Origin: Cryptomeria japonica
Taxonomy: Eukaryota; Streptophyta; Pinopsida; Cupressales; Cupressaceae
Length of the DNA: 64,000 nucleotides
Direction: 5' to 3'
NCBI RefSeq assembly: GCF_030272615.1
Contig: NC_081405.1
Coordinates: 25,119,272 to 25,183,271, forward strand
Position numbers and translations under genes: made by a program. A model generated the notes under the pieces. It was not told the origin of the DNA, made no database searches, and worked only from the letters and a program-made list of their open reading frames with translations. Positions 47,804 through 59,733 of this stretch are shown here, one piece after another. Within the stretch, counting starts at the first letter, position 1. Each line of letters starts with the position of its first letter.

Positions 47804-48528
47804 TGTTGGCATTTGCATGAAGATTGCATTAATGATATGTTATGTTGTCATTGATGTCAATTAATCGGTAATGATATTGTTGATATTGTTGTAATATTGT
47901 TACTGTAACCGGTAGGAAGAATTTGTGGAGTGAACCGGTAACTAGTGTAGACCCTATCTATTGATGTAACCAGTAAACCCTACCTGTTGTTTTTTATAAA
48001 CCTGAACCGATTAAGTTTGGTGAATTGGTTATATTGGTTTATCATCTGATGATGAGTGGTAATGATTATGACACGTATGATTATTGTATGAAGACAATTC
48101 CAAGAGATTTTGGCAAGTTGTTGTAACGGTTTTTGTCTAGGGAATGAGAAAGTGTATTGCATCTAATGCAAAGCGCATGATGATTTACTAAGTTCGATGA
48201 AGTGGTGATCAAGGAGCAATCAATGTTTTTTTGATTGATGTGCAAAGATTGCTATGTAATCCAATGTGCATACTTGAACTGATTTGTTTGTAATCTCTAT
48301 GAGAATTAGGATTTTGTTGTTTTATCGACCTGATTGATTTTTTTATAAGTTTAATGAAGTTATTTAGTTTAATGAGTTGGCAAAGAGTAAGCACAGATCA
48401 GTTGAGTGTGAGGTTGCCGAACTAGATGATGTATTTGTAGTTTGAGTAAAGGCAGATAGGAGCATGAAATGGATTTGACCAAGCAAGTGCAGTGCTATTC
48501 AGATAGATCAACAAACTCCTGTTGTTTT
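47804..48528 (+). repeat. Family-E LTR, left, 3'-truncated
   Basis: Aligned with 52350-53050 of the right LTR; the alignment stops at TTGTTGTTTTT near 48528, where the inverted LTR begins. TATA-like TTTTTATAAA at 47991-48000. Confidence 0.85.
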
Positions 48529-49313
48529 TTATGGTATGATGAAAGAATAAGTATTTGGTCAACTACTGAGAGGGGGGGTGAATCAATAGATAGAAAAACT
48601 GATACAAAATTCACCAATCTCAAAAATCAATCTCTCAAAGTAAACTTAGAACTAACAATGTAATACCTCTGTCAAGATAAAAACTCATAGGATGAACCGA
48701 TTGACTATTACAACAAATTAACAGTAAACAACTTCTTTATTTCTCAATGCTTCCGATTATCATGACTTATCAAAATAGTTAAGTAGTTAAGTAAATCAAC
48801 CTTGAAAACATAACCACAAAAACATTCACCACTTGACACAAATATTTTTGACGTGGAAACCAAAATAGGTAAAAGCCACAGTGAGATGAGACTCGCAAGA
48901 TAACTATCTGAACTCTTTTGAAGTTCACCCTATTAGGAGCCTAGCCTGTTAAATCTTTACAAAAAGCCATGTTAAGAATTGATCCTGTTAGGAATCACCT
49001 GGTTAAGGGATTGACTACAAATGCCTTGTTAGAAGCAATACCCTGTAAGGAGTAACCTCGGTAGAGGATTTGAAAATCCAAGCTAATAGATCACCTTGTT
49101 AGAGGATTTGAATAACACCAAGCTTGTTAGAGCTTACCCAGTTAGGGGATTTCAATTCTCTTGTAATTATTAGAAAACAACAGGAATTTGTTGATATGTC
49201 CGAATAGCACTACACTTGCTTGATCAGATCCATTTCATGCTCCTATCTACCTTTAATCAAATTGCAGATACATCATCCAGTTCAGCAACCACACACTCAA
49301 CTGATATGTGCTT

Positions 49314-49637
49314 ACTCTTTGCCAACTCATTAAACTAAACAACTTCATCAACCTTATAAACAAATCAATCAAATCGGTAACACAACAAAAACCTAATTCT
49401 CATAGAGATTACAAACAAATCAGTTCAAGTATGATTGTTGGATTACATAGTGATGCTCTGCAAAGAGGGGTTAATACTCTTCGCCAACTCATTAAACTAA
49501 ACAACTTCATCGACCTTATAAACAAATCAATCAAATCGGTAACACAACAAAAACCTAATTCTCATAGAGATTACAAACAAATCAGTTCAAGTATGATCGT
49601 TGGATTACATAGTGATGCTCTGCAAAAAGGGGTTAAT
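49314..49637. repeat. 162-bp tandem duplication across an insertion junction
   Basis: Unit 1 49314-49475 and unit 2 49476-49637, starting ACTCTTYGCCAACTC and ending GGGGTTAAT, differ at about four bases. Each unit holds family-E LTR sequence plus the first ~25 bp of S, so the duplication arose after S inserted. Confidence 0.93.
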
Positions 49638-51093
49638 GTTTAGACAAGAACCTATGGTCGTATAACACATAAGAAACACAAGAAACAAAGAAGAGTTAGT
49701 GTTAATCAACCAAAAACTAGTCTAAGCAGGCATACCAAGACAGACACTAAAAACATAATGAAGTATTTAACTATGAAAGAAAACACAACAAAGCATCTCC
49801 AAATTCCTTCCACCATGCTTGTAACTCCTTCTCCCTTGTTCCTCTCCTCTCCCAATTCCAAATTAGTGTAGCTCTCAGCAGCTTTTTGCACTATGGATGC
49901 CTTATGGAGATTCAAGATTGAAATGTTTTAGCTATGATATCCAAATGTAAAATAAACTAATTAGATATGCTATGAAATGAACTAAGATTTATTTTAGTCC
50001 AAAAAGACAATATATGTTATTGATTTGTGCTAAATGCTCTCTAAAAATGACTATAATGTAAATGCATACAAGTTTTCAGGATCTGGATTATGAAGAAATG
50101 AGCTCTTTTTATAGATAAAATGGAGCAATGGATGGTTGAGACTAAGTAATCTCAACAAAGGTCAGGATTGAATGATATTCAATCCATGCGAGGACTTTCA
50201 ACCCAATCCCAGGATGACAAGTGTCAACATGAGATGAGTTGAGAGGAGAGGGAATAAGCATTAAATACTTGACATGACATGAGAGTTAACTTGGGAGTTA
50301 AGGTTAAGATTGGGTTGAGTGAATAAATTCATTATCCAAAGAATAATGCTTTTATCCAATGGATAAACTCTTGTGCAAAGATTAAAGGGATGTCATGGTC
50401 AAAGCAACAAATGCTTGAGGAGACACATGGCTTACATGAAGGTTGAATTTAGGGGTCAAAGTCCCTAACCATGGGTGCAAGTGGATTTAACCATAAATGG
50501 TTATGTAAGAGCCATTAATGGTCATGTAAGAGCCATTAGTGGTTTGGAAGACTTTAGAGGTTGGCTTGTTGAACACACAAAGCATTAAATGCTTTTCAAA
50601 GACTTTTGAGTCTTTGAGAAGTGACTTCAAGTTGCTTAGGAATGTGACAATAATTAGGGGATGGATTAGGCTAATTAGGAAGGGGTTTAGAAGAATCTAG
50701 AAGGGGATTAGGATTGCAAGTGGGTTTGGTGGGCGAGAGAAAATAGGATTTTTATTAAAATAAAATTCATTTATTTCAACAAAAAGGTGCAAGTTGCATT
50801 TTTAGGAGAATGCAAGTGGGGGGATTTAATGATTTAAATAAATGTTTTATTTAATTTATTTAAAAGAGGAAAGGGGATTAAATGAAATAAATAGAATTTA
50901 TTCATTTAATTGATTGTGATTTTGGTTTAATGAATTAATTAAAATAAATTGAATAATTTATTTAATTAATAGGAGAATGTTTTGAAGATGAATTAATTAA
51001 ATATTAATTTAATTAACTAGTGGCTAGTGGGTTTTTAATCGAATAAATAGAAAATATTCATTTAATTAAAGTGGACAGATTTATGTGACTACA
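49613..51093 (-). mobile_element. S: solo gypsy-type LTR
   Basis: 1481 bp from TGATGCTCTG to GACTACA on the plus strand, flanked by CATAG at 49608-49612 and 51094-51098. Sense begins TGTAGTCACATAAATC and carries AATTAATTAAA-rich U3-like sequence and TATAAAAAGAGCT at 50101-50113, typical of the gypsy LTRs here. No coding region, so probably a solo LTR. It is inserted in the inverted family-E LTR. Confidence 0.82.
50101..50113 (-). promoter_or_regulatory. TATA box of LTR S
   Basis: Sense TATAAAAAGAGCT, the clearest TATA element in the window, about 980 bp into the sense LTR. Confidence 0.6.
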
Positions 51094-51520
51094 CATAGCA
51101 ATCTATGCACATCAATCAAGAAAACCTTGATCGCTCCTTGATCACCGCTTCATTGAACTTAATAACTCATCACACGCTTTGCATTAGATGCAATACATTT
51201 TCTCATTCCCTAGACAAAAACCATTACAACAACTCGCCAAAATTTCTTGGAATTATCTTCATACAATAATCATACGTGTCATAATCATTACCGCTCATCA
51301 TCAGATCATAAACCAATATAACCAATTCACCAGACTTAATCAGTTAGGGTTTATCAAAAACAACATGTAGGGTTTACACCAATTACCGGTTCACTCCACA
51401 AATTCTTCCTACCAGTTTCAATAACAATATTACAACAATATTAACAATATCATTACTGGTTAATTGACATCATTGACAATATAACATATCATTAATGCAA
51501 TCTTCATGCGAATGCCAACA

Positions 51521-51540
51521 ATCTCCCCCTTTGGCATTGA
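51521..51540 (-). other. Polypurine tract of inverted E segment
   Basis: Plus strand ATCTCCCCCTTTGGCAT, directly inside the LTR edge; sense AAAGGGGGAGAT precedes TGTTGG, as in C and A2. A second CTCCCCCTTTGAC tract lies near 51679. Confidence 0.85.
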
Positions 51541-52349
51541 TGGAAAAACAAAGATCAATACAATTGATTGCTACATGATTGTGAATAGGAATCCTGGTTT
51601 ACATTACCAAGTATTCACCATGCTCACCATGTCTTCAGCTTGTCATTGGTTCTCCTTCCCATAATCACATAATTCTTCTCCCCCTTTGACAGCAATGCCA
51701 AATTGAAAGTAAAACATGTAATGTCAAATTTCACTGTGCATCATCAACAATCTGAAACTTGATGCACCCCCTATGGAATAAAGCCACTTCTGCACCAATC
51801 CTTTTATAAAATTTTGCAAGTAACTCTAGGACTGATGTAATCTACATCATACTTAACTGACTTCATGAAGAGGGACAACCCCTGAATGACTTTTAAGATA
51901 CTCAAAAGTAGTCTTAGGCAGAGGTTTAGTAAAAATATCTACAAGTTGTTCCTTGGTAGAAACATGCTCCAAGATCACATCTTTACTTTGTACTTTTTCC
52001 CTCAAGAAATGATACTCCAATCCAATATGTTTGGTTCGTGCGTGCAAAACAGGGTTTTTGGAAATATTTATGGCACTTGTATTATCACATAAAAAAATTA
52101 TAGGTTCTGAAATATTCATCTTAAAACCTTCCAAAATGTGCCTCATCCATATAGCCTATGTACAATTCATGTAAGCTAAAACATACTCAGCTTCAGCAGT
52201 AGATTTTGAAGTACAACTCTGCTTCTTACTACTCCATGAAACAAGTCTTCCTCCAAGAAAAAATGCTCCACTGGTTGTTCTTTTTCAGTCATCAACATTT
52301 CCTACCCAACCTGCATCTGTGTACACCTTCAAGTCAAAATTTCCTCTAT
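51541..52349 (-). pseudogene. E copia RNase H and RT tail (broken)
   Basis: Sense 52349 to 51853 reads YTDAGWVGN, FFLGGRLVSWSSKKQ and STAEAEYV, then LCDNTSAINISKNPV and DIFTKPLP, ending GVVPLHEVS. It is the C-terminal end of a copia pol. Stops lie around 52288 and 52160. It is cut at 52349, where the plus-strand LTR begins at its 22nd base. 51541-51852 is the 3' untranslated part. Confidence 0.88.
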
Positions 52350-53729
52350 TTGCATTAATGATATGTTATGTTGTCATTGATGTCAATTAACCGGTAATGA
52401 TATAGTTGATATTGTTGTAATATTGTTATTGTAACCGGTAGGAGTAATTTGTGGAGTGAACGGTAACCGGTGTAAACCCTATCTATTGATGTAACCAGTA
52501 AACCCTACCTATTATTTTTTGTAAACCTTAACCGATTAAGTTTGGTGAATTGGTTATATTGGTTTATGATCTGATGATGAGAGGTAATGATTATGACATG
52601 TATGATTATTGTATGAAGACAATTCCAAGAGATTTTGGTGAGTTGTTGTAACCATTTTTGTCTAGGGAATGAGCAAATATATTGCATCTAATACAATGCG
52701 TGTGATGAGTTACAAAGTTCGATGAAGCGGTGATCAAGGAGCGATCAAGGTTTTCTTGATTGATGTGCGGAGATTGCTATGTAATCCAACGGTCATACTT
52801 GAACTGATTTGTTTGTAATCTCTATGAGAATTAGGTTTTTGTTGTGTTATTGACCTAATTGATTTGTTTATAAGGTCGATGAAGTTATTTAGTTTAATGA
52901 GTTGGCAAAGAGTAAGCACAGATCAGTTGAGTGTGAGGTTGTCGAACCGGATGATGTATCTGTAGTTTGAGTAAAGGCAGATAGGAGCATGAAATGGATC
53001 TGATCAAGCAAGTGTAGTGCTATTCAAACAGATCAGAAAACTCTTGTTGTTTTCTAACAATTACAATAGAATTGAAATCCCCTAACCTGGTAAGCTCTAA
53101 CAAGCTTGATGTTATTCAAATCCTCTAACAAGGTGATCCGTTAGCTTGGATTTTCAAATCCTCTAACAAGGTGATCCGTTAGCTTGGATTTTCAAATCCT
53201 CTACCGAGGTTACTCCTTATAGGGTATTGCTTCAAACAAGGCATTTGTAGTCAATCCCTTAACTGGGTGATTCCTAACAAGATCGGTTCTTAACAGGACT
53301 TTTTGTAAAGCTTTAACAGGCTAGGCTCCTAACAGGGCAAACTTCAGAAGAGTTCAAATTGTTATCTGGTGAGTCTCATCTCACCGTGGTTTTTACCTAT
53401 TTTGGTTTCCATGTCAAAAATATTTGTGTCAAGTGGTGAATGTTTTTGTGGTTATGTTTTCATGGTTGATTTACTTAACTACTTAACTATTTTGATAAGT
53501 CATGATAATCAGAAGCATTGAGAAATAAAGAAGTTGTTTACTGTTAATTTTTTGTAACAGTCAATAGGTTTATCCTATGAATTTTTATCTTGATAGAGGT
53601 ATTATTCTAAGTTTACTTTGAGAGATTGATTTTTGAGATTGGTGAATTTTGTATTAGTTTTTCTATCTACTAATTCACACCCCCCACCTCTCAGTAGTTG
53701 ACCGGATACTTACTTTCATCATACCATCA
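52350..53729 (+). repeat. Family-E LTR, right, lacking first ~21 bp
   Basis: It begins at TTGCATTAATGATATG, which is base ~22 of the left LTR, and runs to ATACCATCA. It contains a short tandem CAAATCCTCTAACAAGGTGA near 53117 and 53154, the hairpin near 53377-53415 and the U5 motif 53671-53697. Confidence 0.85.
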
Positions 53730-53734
53730 AAATC

Positions 53735-54616
53735 TTTCCCCAAGTTTCACCAAAAAATTGCTAGACATAGGTGTGTGGGAAGAGCTTGTCCTCCACTTTT
53801 CATCTCTATAAAAGTTGGATGTGAGTGACTTGGTTTGCTCTATCTGAATCTACAATTTTTTTTAATTTTGAACCTATCACCTACACACAGTGGAAGGAAA
53901 ATTGTGTTGTTGATAAGGGTTTGCCTAGGTCAAATCCTAAGTTTGGAATTAAACCTTTAATTAAATTAAAGTGTAAAGTATGCCTTTAAAAGGTCAGAGG
54001 CTAGATCTGAATTGAAATGTTGAAATTGGAATGTTATATCTTCATGAGTCTTTCTTTGAAGCCTTCATGCAAATATTGATGTTGTCATCTAGGAATATAG
54101 AAATGTCTTTATAATATATTGGTCATGGATGCCATCTTGAGTACTTGAAATCTAAATACTTGACCTCTCATAAACTGTCTTGATAATGCTTGATTGCTTT
54201 CTCACTTGAATTTAAATTGTAGGAGTTGAATTCAAATTTGAATAATGTGGAGAAATGAAATATGGATGTCTCAAATGAGGGGGTAAGGCTTTCTTTTATA
54301 ACTAACCTCATGAAAATGTTTTTAAAATTTTCAAACCAAGTCGACACGAGAAGCGAATTCCCACCCATATTTTTTGACTGTTGAAGGGTCCAAAATTGGG
54401 CTCCTTTAAGTTGGACAAGGGCACCTAGGGTGCCTAGGGTGTCCTTGTCCAACCTATCAAAGCTGAACTCAAGACCAAATCATCAGGTGAACATGAAGAT
54501 CAAAATTTGAAGTCAATCTGAGTAAAATCCAACATGGTCAAAACACGAAAAGCCAGAACACTAAAGCAAGGCCTAAATGAGGATGAAATTGTATAGGGAT
54601 ACAATTTACGATGCTA
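53735..54616. other. Gene-free stretch
   Basis: AT-rich noncoding DNA. GGGCACCTAGGGTGCCTAGG near 54419 is a small direct repeat. Nothing else recognised. Confidence 0.55.
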
Positions 54617-54636
54617 TGTATATGTATATATATATG

Positions 54637-54697
<61 letters not shown>

Positions 54698-54840
54698 TTA
54701 TATGTATGTGTGTGTGTAGACACACACATATATATACATATATATACATACATACATATACATATATACATATATATACATATGTATGTGTGTGTGTGTA
54801 TGTATGTATGTATGTATGTATGTATGTATGTATGTATGTA
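54617..54840. repeat. Compound microsatellite (TATATG)n/(TG)n(CA)n/(TATG)n
   Basis: TATATG units run 54617-54705. A TGTGTGTGT-AG-ACACACACA palindrome is at about 54706-54728, TATATACA units run to about 54780, then TATG units to 54840. Tyr/Val/Cys-repeat frames through it are artefacts. Confidence 0.95.
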
Positions 54841-55668
54841 TTGAAGCAGTCACCGATTAGGAGGGACCTTCAAAAGATCAATATGGACCGGTCAGCAAGA
54901 GTAACACAATGAAAACAAAAAGATATGATGGAGGCAATGCAAAATAGATTTTTTTATTTCATGAAAATTGATTACAACCAACAGGTAACAATCAGGTTAC
55001 AGCATAACCGGCTCACAGGCCTAGTAGAACATACATAATAGGTCACAACCGGCACCTTGAATCTTAAGATCTATCTTCTATGCACAGTCCCACTACTTGA
55101 TTCTTTGATTGATTACATTCTAATGCACAATTATAATTATATATATGATCCAAAGGATCTGGTCAGCCCAAAAAGGGATCAAAACCCGAAGAACAAGACC
55201 TAACGTGTAAAATCAACAAGGTCGGCCTCTACCAAAAGATTCCTCTGGAAAATCCAAAGGATGAAGTTTAGATCACGAGAAAAGGTCTGCCACATGACAA
55301 GGAACATTGGAATCAATTCCCAAGGCTCCACAAGCTTCAGAAGGGGTTCTGGTAGATCACCAAAATAGGTCCAGGCAACCGGTAACAAGAAACTGTCAAC
55401 GAAAATTGTCAAGGAAACCGATAGCGATATCTTGCCTGAAAATGATCCAAATGCAACGCAGTTTAGAAATAAGAAAGATGATCAAGTCTTCAAGTATAAT
55501 ACAACTCCATGGGATCTGGTGAGCCAAAATTGATACACACAAAAAGAAATGTTGAAACTGCAAACAGAAAGGAAAACAGAAAGAAAATGTTTTTGGTTGA
55601 TACAAGATTGCTATGAATCGGGGATTCTCCTGCATTAAACATTCGGGGTTATTAAAAATGTGAGCCTC
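54841..55668 (-). other. R 3' region, probable 3' LTR, ends unresolved
   Basis: This lies downstream (sense) of the R chromodomain. The sense strand contains an AAATAAAAAAATC polyadenylation-like tract near 54944-54960 and T/C-rich sequence. No purine tract or TG...CA pair could be fixed because the partner LTR lies beyond the window. Confidence 0.4.
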
Positions 55669-58600
55669 TCACTTTGCTGGGGTTAAAGGAAAACCAAGGC
55701 GGTCTACCTCTACCTGAGAAATCCAAGATGAGTTTTCAACTGGTTTGTCCTTCCACTTCACAAGATACTCCTTATATTGGCTACTCCAGGTACTACGCCT
55801 AATCCTACTATCCAAAATTTCTTCAATCTGATCCGGTTCCTTTTGGGGCAATGGTTTCTCCAAGTCTGCAATATTGTCCTCATTGAATTATAGTTCATGA
55901 TACTCATGAAGATCTGCAATGTTAAACACGGGTGAAATACTCAGACTATCTAGTAACTCCACTTCATATGCATTTCCAGAACTGAACTTCCTCAAAATCT
56001 TGCAAGGTCCAAATTTTTTCATCTGCAATTTGTTATAAGTTCCAACCAAGAATCTCTCTTTTCTAAGATATACCATCACTTCATCGCCAAATTCAAATTA
56101 TTTATGTTTCCTCTTCTCATCTGCCTTCTCCTTATACTTGATGTTCATGTCTTCCAAATGCTGCTTAAACTTAATATGCAAGGTTGTCATGTGATCTACA
56201 AAGTCTTCTACTTTTGAACTTCTCCGATCTTCATTTCTAATATCTCTTAATTCTAATATACCTCTAGGATGCACTCTGATAACAATCTCAAAAGGTGTTC
56301 TTTCGATACTCCTATTTACTGAATTGTTGTAGGCAAACTCTGCTTGTGCAAGGATCAAATCCCAACTTCCAGTTTTATCTCCAACTAAACATCTCAACAA
56401 ATTTCCCAAGCTTCGGTTAACTACTTATGTTTGTCCATCAGTTTGTGGGTGAAAAGTAGAACTGAACTTCAAATTTGTCTTCATCTTCTTCTAAAGTGTT
56501 CTCCAAAAATAGCCAACAAACTTAGTGTCTCTATCTAAAACTATGCTCTTAAGTAATCCATGCAATCTCACTACTTCCTTGAAAAATAGGTCTGCTACAT
56601 GTAATGCATCTGATGTCTTCTTACAAGGTATGAAATGAGTCATCTTCGAGAATCTATCCACTACCACAAATATAGAATCATTCCCTCTCGATGTTTTAGG
56701 CAATCCAACTACAAAATCCATGCTTATATCCTCTCAAGGTCTTACTAATACTATCAAAGGTTTATACAATCCCACATTCTGACTACTACCCTTTGCAACT
56801 TGACAAACTCAATGAGTTTGCACTTATTTCTTAACATCCTTATGAATTTGGGGCCAAAAGTACTGCTCACTCACCAATGCTACTATTTTGTCAATACAAA
56901 AATGTCCAGCTAATCCTCCACTATGTTTCTCCTTTATCAGATTCTCCCTCATAGAACTCTTAGGTATGCACAACTAAACTCCTTTGAATAACATCCCATC
57001 CTGAATGATATAATCCAACCACTTGCTTCTATCTACCATAAATGGTTCTCTACATGCTTTCCAAGGTTCTGCAAAATCTGGGTCATCATCATACAAAGTC
57101 TTCAAATCTTCAAATCCTAATACTATCACTCTCATCTCTATCAACAAATTCCTTCTCCCACTCGATGCATCAGCAACTTTGTTAGATTTCCCACTTCTAC
57201 ACTTCAACGCAAAGGTGTAACTCTGTAATAATTCTACCCATCTCATATGTCTCTGATTCAACTTACTCTAACTGTTCAAATATTGCAAAGCTTCATGATC
57301 TGTATACAACACAAACTCCTTAAGAAATAGGTAATGTCTCCACTTCTTTAAGGCTTGAACTATGGCATAAAACTCCTGATCATACACTTAATATCTCCTC
57401 TGGGCATCATTCAATTTCTCACTAAAATAGGCTATTGCTCTCCCTTCCTAACTCAAGACTACTCCTATTTCTATTCCACTTGCATCACAATCCACTTGAA
57501 ATACTTTATTGAAATTCGGTAAAGCTAACACAAGTTGCTCAGTCACTTTTTGCTTCAACAGTTCAAAACTTTTGTTTGCACTAGTGGTCCAATTGAATTC
57601 CTTCTGATTTCCCCTCATAGTCTCAGTCATAGGGTTACAAATTGAACTGAAATCTCTGATGAACTTTCGATAAAAACTAGCCAATCCATGAAATGATCTT
57701 ACCTCTCCAATGCTTTCTGGTGTAGGCCACTCAATAATTGCTTTCACTTTGTCAGGGTCCATCTTAAAACCATCCTTAGATATCACAAATCCTAAATAGA
57801 CTAACTCATCCTTCAAGAAAGTACACTTCTTGATATTTATTAGCAACTTTTCTTCTCTCAACCTCTACAAAACTTGTCTCAACTACAACAAATGCTCCTC
57901 TTTTGTCTTACTGAAAATCAAAATGTCATCCAAATACATAATAACAAACTTACCCAATAATTTCTTCAATACCTCATTCATCAACCTCATGAAAGTACTC
58001 GATGCATTAGTTAACCCAAAAGGCATCACCAACCATTCATACAGTCCTTCATTTGTCTTAAATGTTGTCTTCCACTCATCTCCTTCTCTTATCCTGATCT
58101 GGTGATATCCACTCTTCAAATCAATCTTTGTAAATTATTTGGCTCCACTCAAACAGTCCATTATGTCATCCATCCTAGGCAAAGAAAACCGGTATTTTAT
58201 TGTGATCTTGTTTATTTTTCTCGAATCAGTACACATTCTCCACTCTACATTCTTCTTAGGTGCTAATATTGTTGGTACTGCACAAGGGCTCAGACTTTCC
58301 CTAATCAAACCTTTCTTCAACAGCTCCTACACTTGTCTATTCAGCTCCTCATTCTCTGTTGGTGTCATCCGGTGTTTAGCTTTGTTAGGCAAACTAGCTC
58401 TAGGAACCAAGTTCATGCAATGACTAATACTTCTCACAGGTGGCAAATCCATCAGGTACATTATCTGAAATGATGTCTTCATATTCTGTCAGCGAATCTT
58501 TTATCTCTTACAGGTGTTCCTCTTCATGCTCTGGATTCTTAGTCTTCTTAGGAATTAAGAAAAAACACACATTTTCATGTCTCAATCCATCCAGGAATTT

Positions 58601-58759
58601 CCTTCCATTTACCAAATAGATTCTAACATTCGTATGGATTTCATTCTTCAAAGGTTCCTCCAAAGGTAACAAGGTTTGCTTCATCCCATTAGCCACAATA
58701 GTGTATGTATTCCTCCTCCCACCATGTACTGCCTATATATCAAACTACAAAGGTCTACC
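55669..58759 (-). pseudogene. R: Ty3/gypsy chromovirus pol (broken)
   Basis: Sense order: protease end (about 58759-58500), RT with [44 protein letters not shown] and catalytic [10 protein letters not shown]. The RT thumb and RNase H follow (VYLGFVISKDGFKMDPDKV, FQVDCDASG), then integrase ([42 protein letters not shown]), a GPY/F-type module ([18 protein letters not shown]) and a chromodomain (EYLVKWKDKPVENSSWI) at 55669-55800. From 58320 to 55669 everything is one frame with about a dozen stops and no shift. The chromodomain targets integration to heterochromatin. The protease is split by H. Confidence 0.92.
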
Positions 58760-59244
58760 TGTTAGATTTTGCCAAGATCAAGAACTCAATGAAATGTACA
58801 AAATAGAGACACAATATAGGACAAGAATAAACTATATTCTCATCAATAGAAAATGATCAATGATCAACTGGATTCAACAGATCAATAGTTGTTACATGCA
58901 ATGTAGATGAGCTTACTTATATAGGCAAAGCTATATGGATGTATGAGCACACAAATATGACATGTGGCTCAATGAGAAACAAGGGTAGGTAGGAGAAATA
59001 ATATAATATTCCACATGAGGTGGATCACCCACCGAAGGTGGAATTATCACTCCACAATAAGTGGATATGATAGTGTAATAACAAGATCAACACCATAAAA
59101 GGTGGAATTTCTCCTACACACACTATCCCAATGTGGTACAAACACCCAAGTGTCTCATATCCAAACTACTATAAAATGCATTATCCTAAGTAAACTTAAG
59201 TAAAGTGTAATAATATCAATGATGAATAATTATTTAAACCAACA
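58760..59244 (-). repeat. H 3' LTR
   Basis: 485 bp, plus strand TGTTAGATTTTGCC to CCAACA. Sense TATA-like GCCTATATAAG near 58916-58926. The shared CCCCCC/TGAATCA motif of the other families is not present. Confidence 0.93.
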
Positions 59245-59254
59245 TCCCCCCTTA
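59245..59254 (-). other. H polypurine tract
   Basis: Plus TCCCCCCTTA directly inside the LTR; sense TAAGGGGGGA before TGTTGG. Confidence 0.88.
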
Positions 59255-59733
59255 AGTGCAACTTAGGGGAATGCACTTAAGTCTACAATGCAACTAGGCA
59301 ATGCAAGATGGGTCCCGACTACAAGGCCATGTTAGGTACCCATGAACAAATGCAAATGCATGCAAACCAATGCAATAAAATCTCTCACAAAGTGGGGAAA
59401 GAGAGAAAAACCCAATGGGAAAAAACCCTCCCCCAAAAGAGAGATGAAAGCTATACAAGAGAACTCTCAAAGAAGTATGTGAGGAACAAAACCCCATGTG
59501 AGGAAAAAGTCCCCCCCATATGAGAAAAGAAGAGAAGTCAAACTGTGACCCCCCCTCAATGGAGAATTTGCACCAATGGAAGAAGCTCGATGTATGAAGA
59601 CACTGCTCCATGAACATCGAACAACATTCCTCCCCTTAGGAAGAAACAAAAGCAAAGGTGTATCCATGAAGTCTCCCCAATCATGAAGGGAAGATGTATG
59701 AAGAAAACTCATGATGAAAGGAATCTCTGAAAA
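59255..59733 (-). other. H 3' untranslated region
   Basis: A-rich plus strand with GAGAAA and CCCCCC blocks (59510-59560). Overlapping short frames show no domain and are not called. Confidence 0.55.

Larger units (their letters stand above)
48529..51520 (-). repeat. Family-E LTR, inverted, interrupted by S
   Basis: The plus strand starts ATGGTATGATGAAAG, the reverse complement of the right LTR's last bases minus the terminal TG, and ends CCAACA at 51520. U5 motif at 48568-48585, hairpin near 48850-48890. Without S and the tandem duplication it is about 1.35 kb, the length of the right copy. Confidence 0.82.
47804..53729 (+). mobile_element. Composite E: two plus LTRs enclosing an inverted 3' end
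   Basis: Outer ends are TGTTGG (47804) and ATACCATCA (53729), flanked by AAATT (47799-47803) and AAATC (53730-53734), a near-perfect 5-bp duplication. Order: plus LTR lacking its 3' half (47804-48528), minus LTR of the same family (48529-51520, itself interrupted by S), minus-strand purine tract, RNase H and RT tail (51521-52349), then a plus LTR lacking its first ~21 bp (52350-53729). The interior of a normal element is replaced by an inverted copy of its own 3' end. Confidence 0.78.

Noticed and set aside
54538-54912. Tyr/Cys/Val-repeat open frames on both strands
   Set aside because: Microsatellite translation only.
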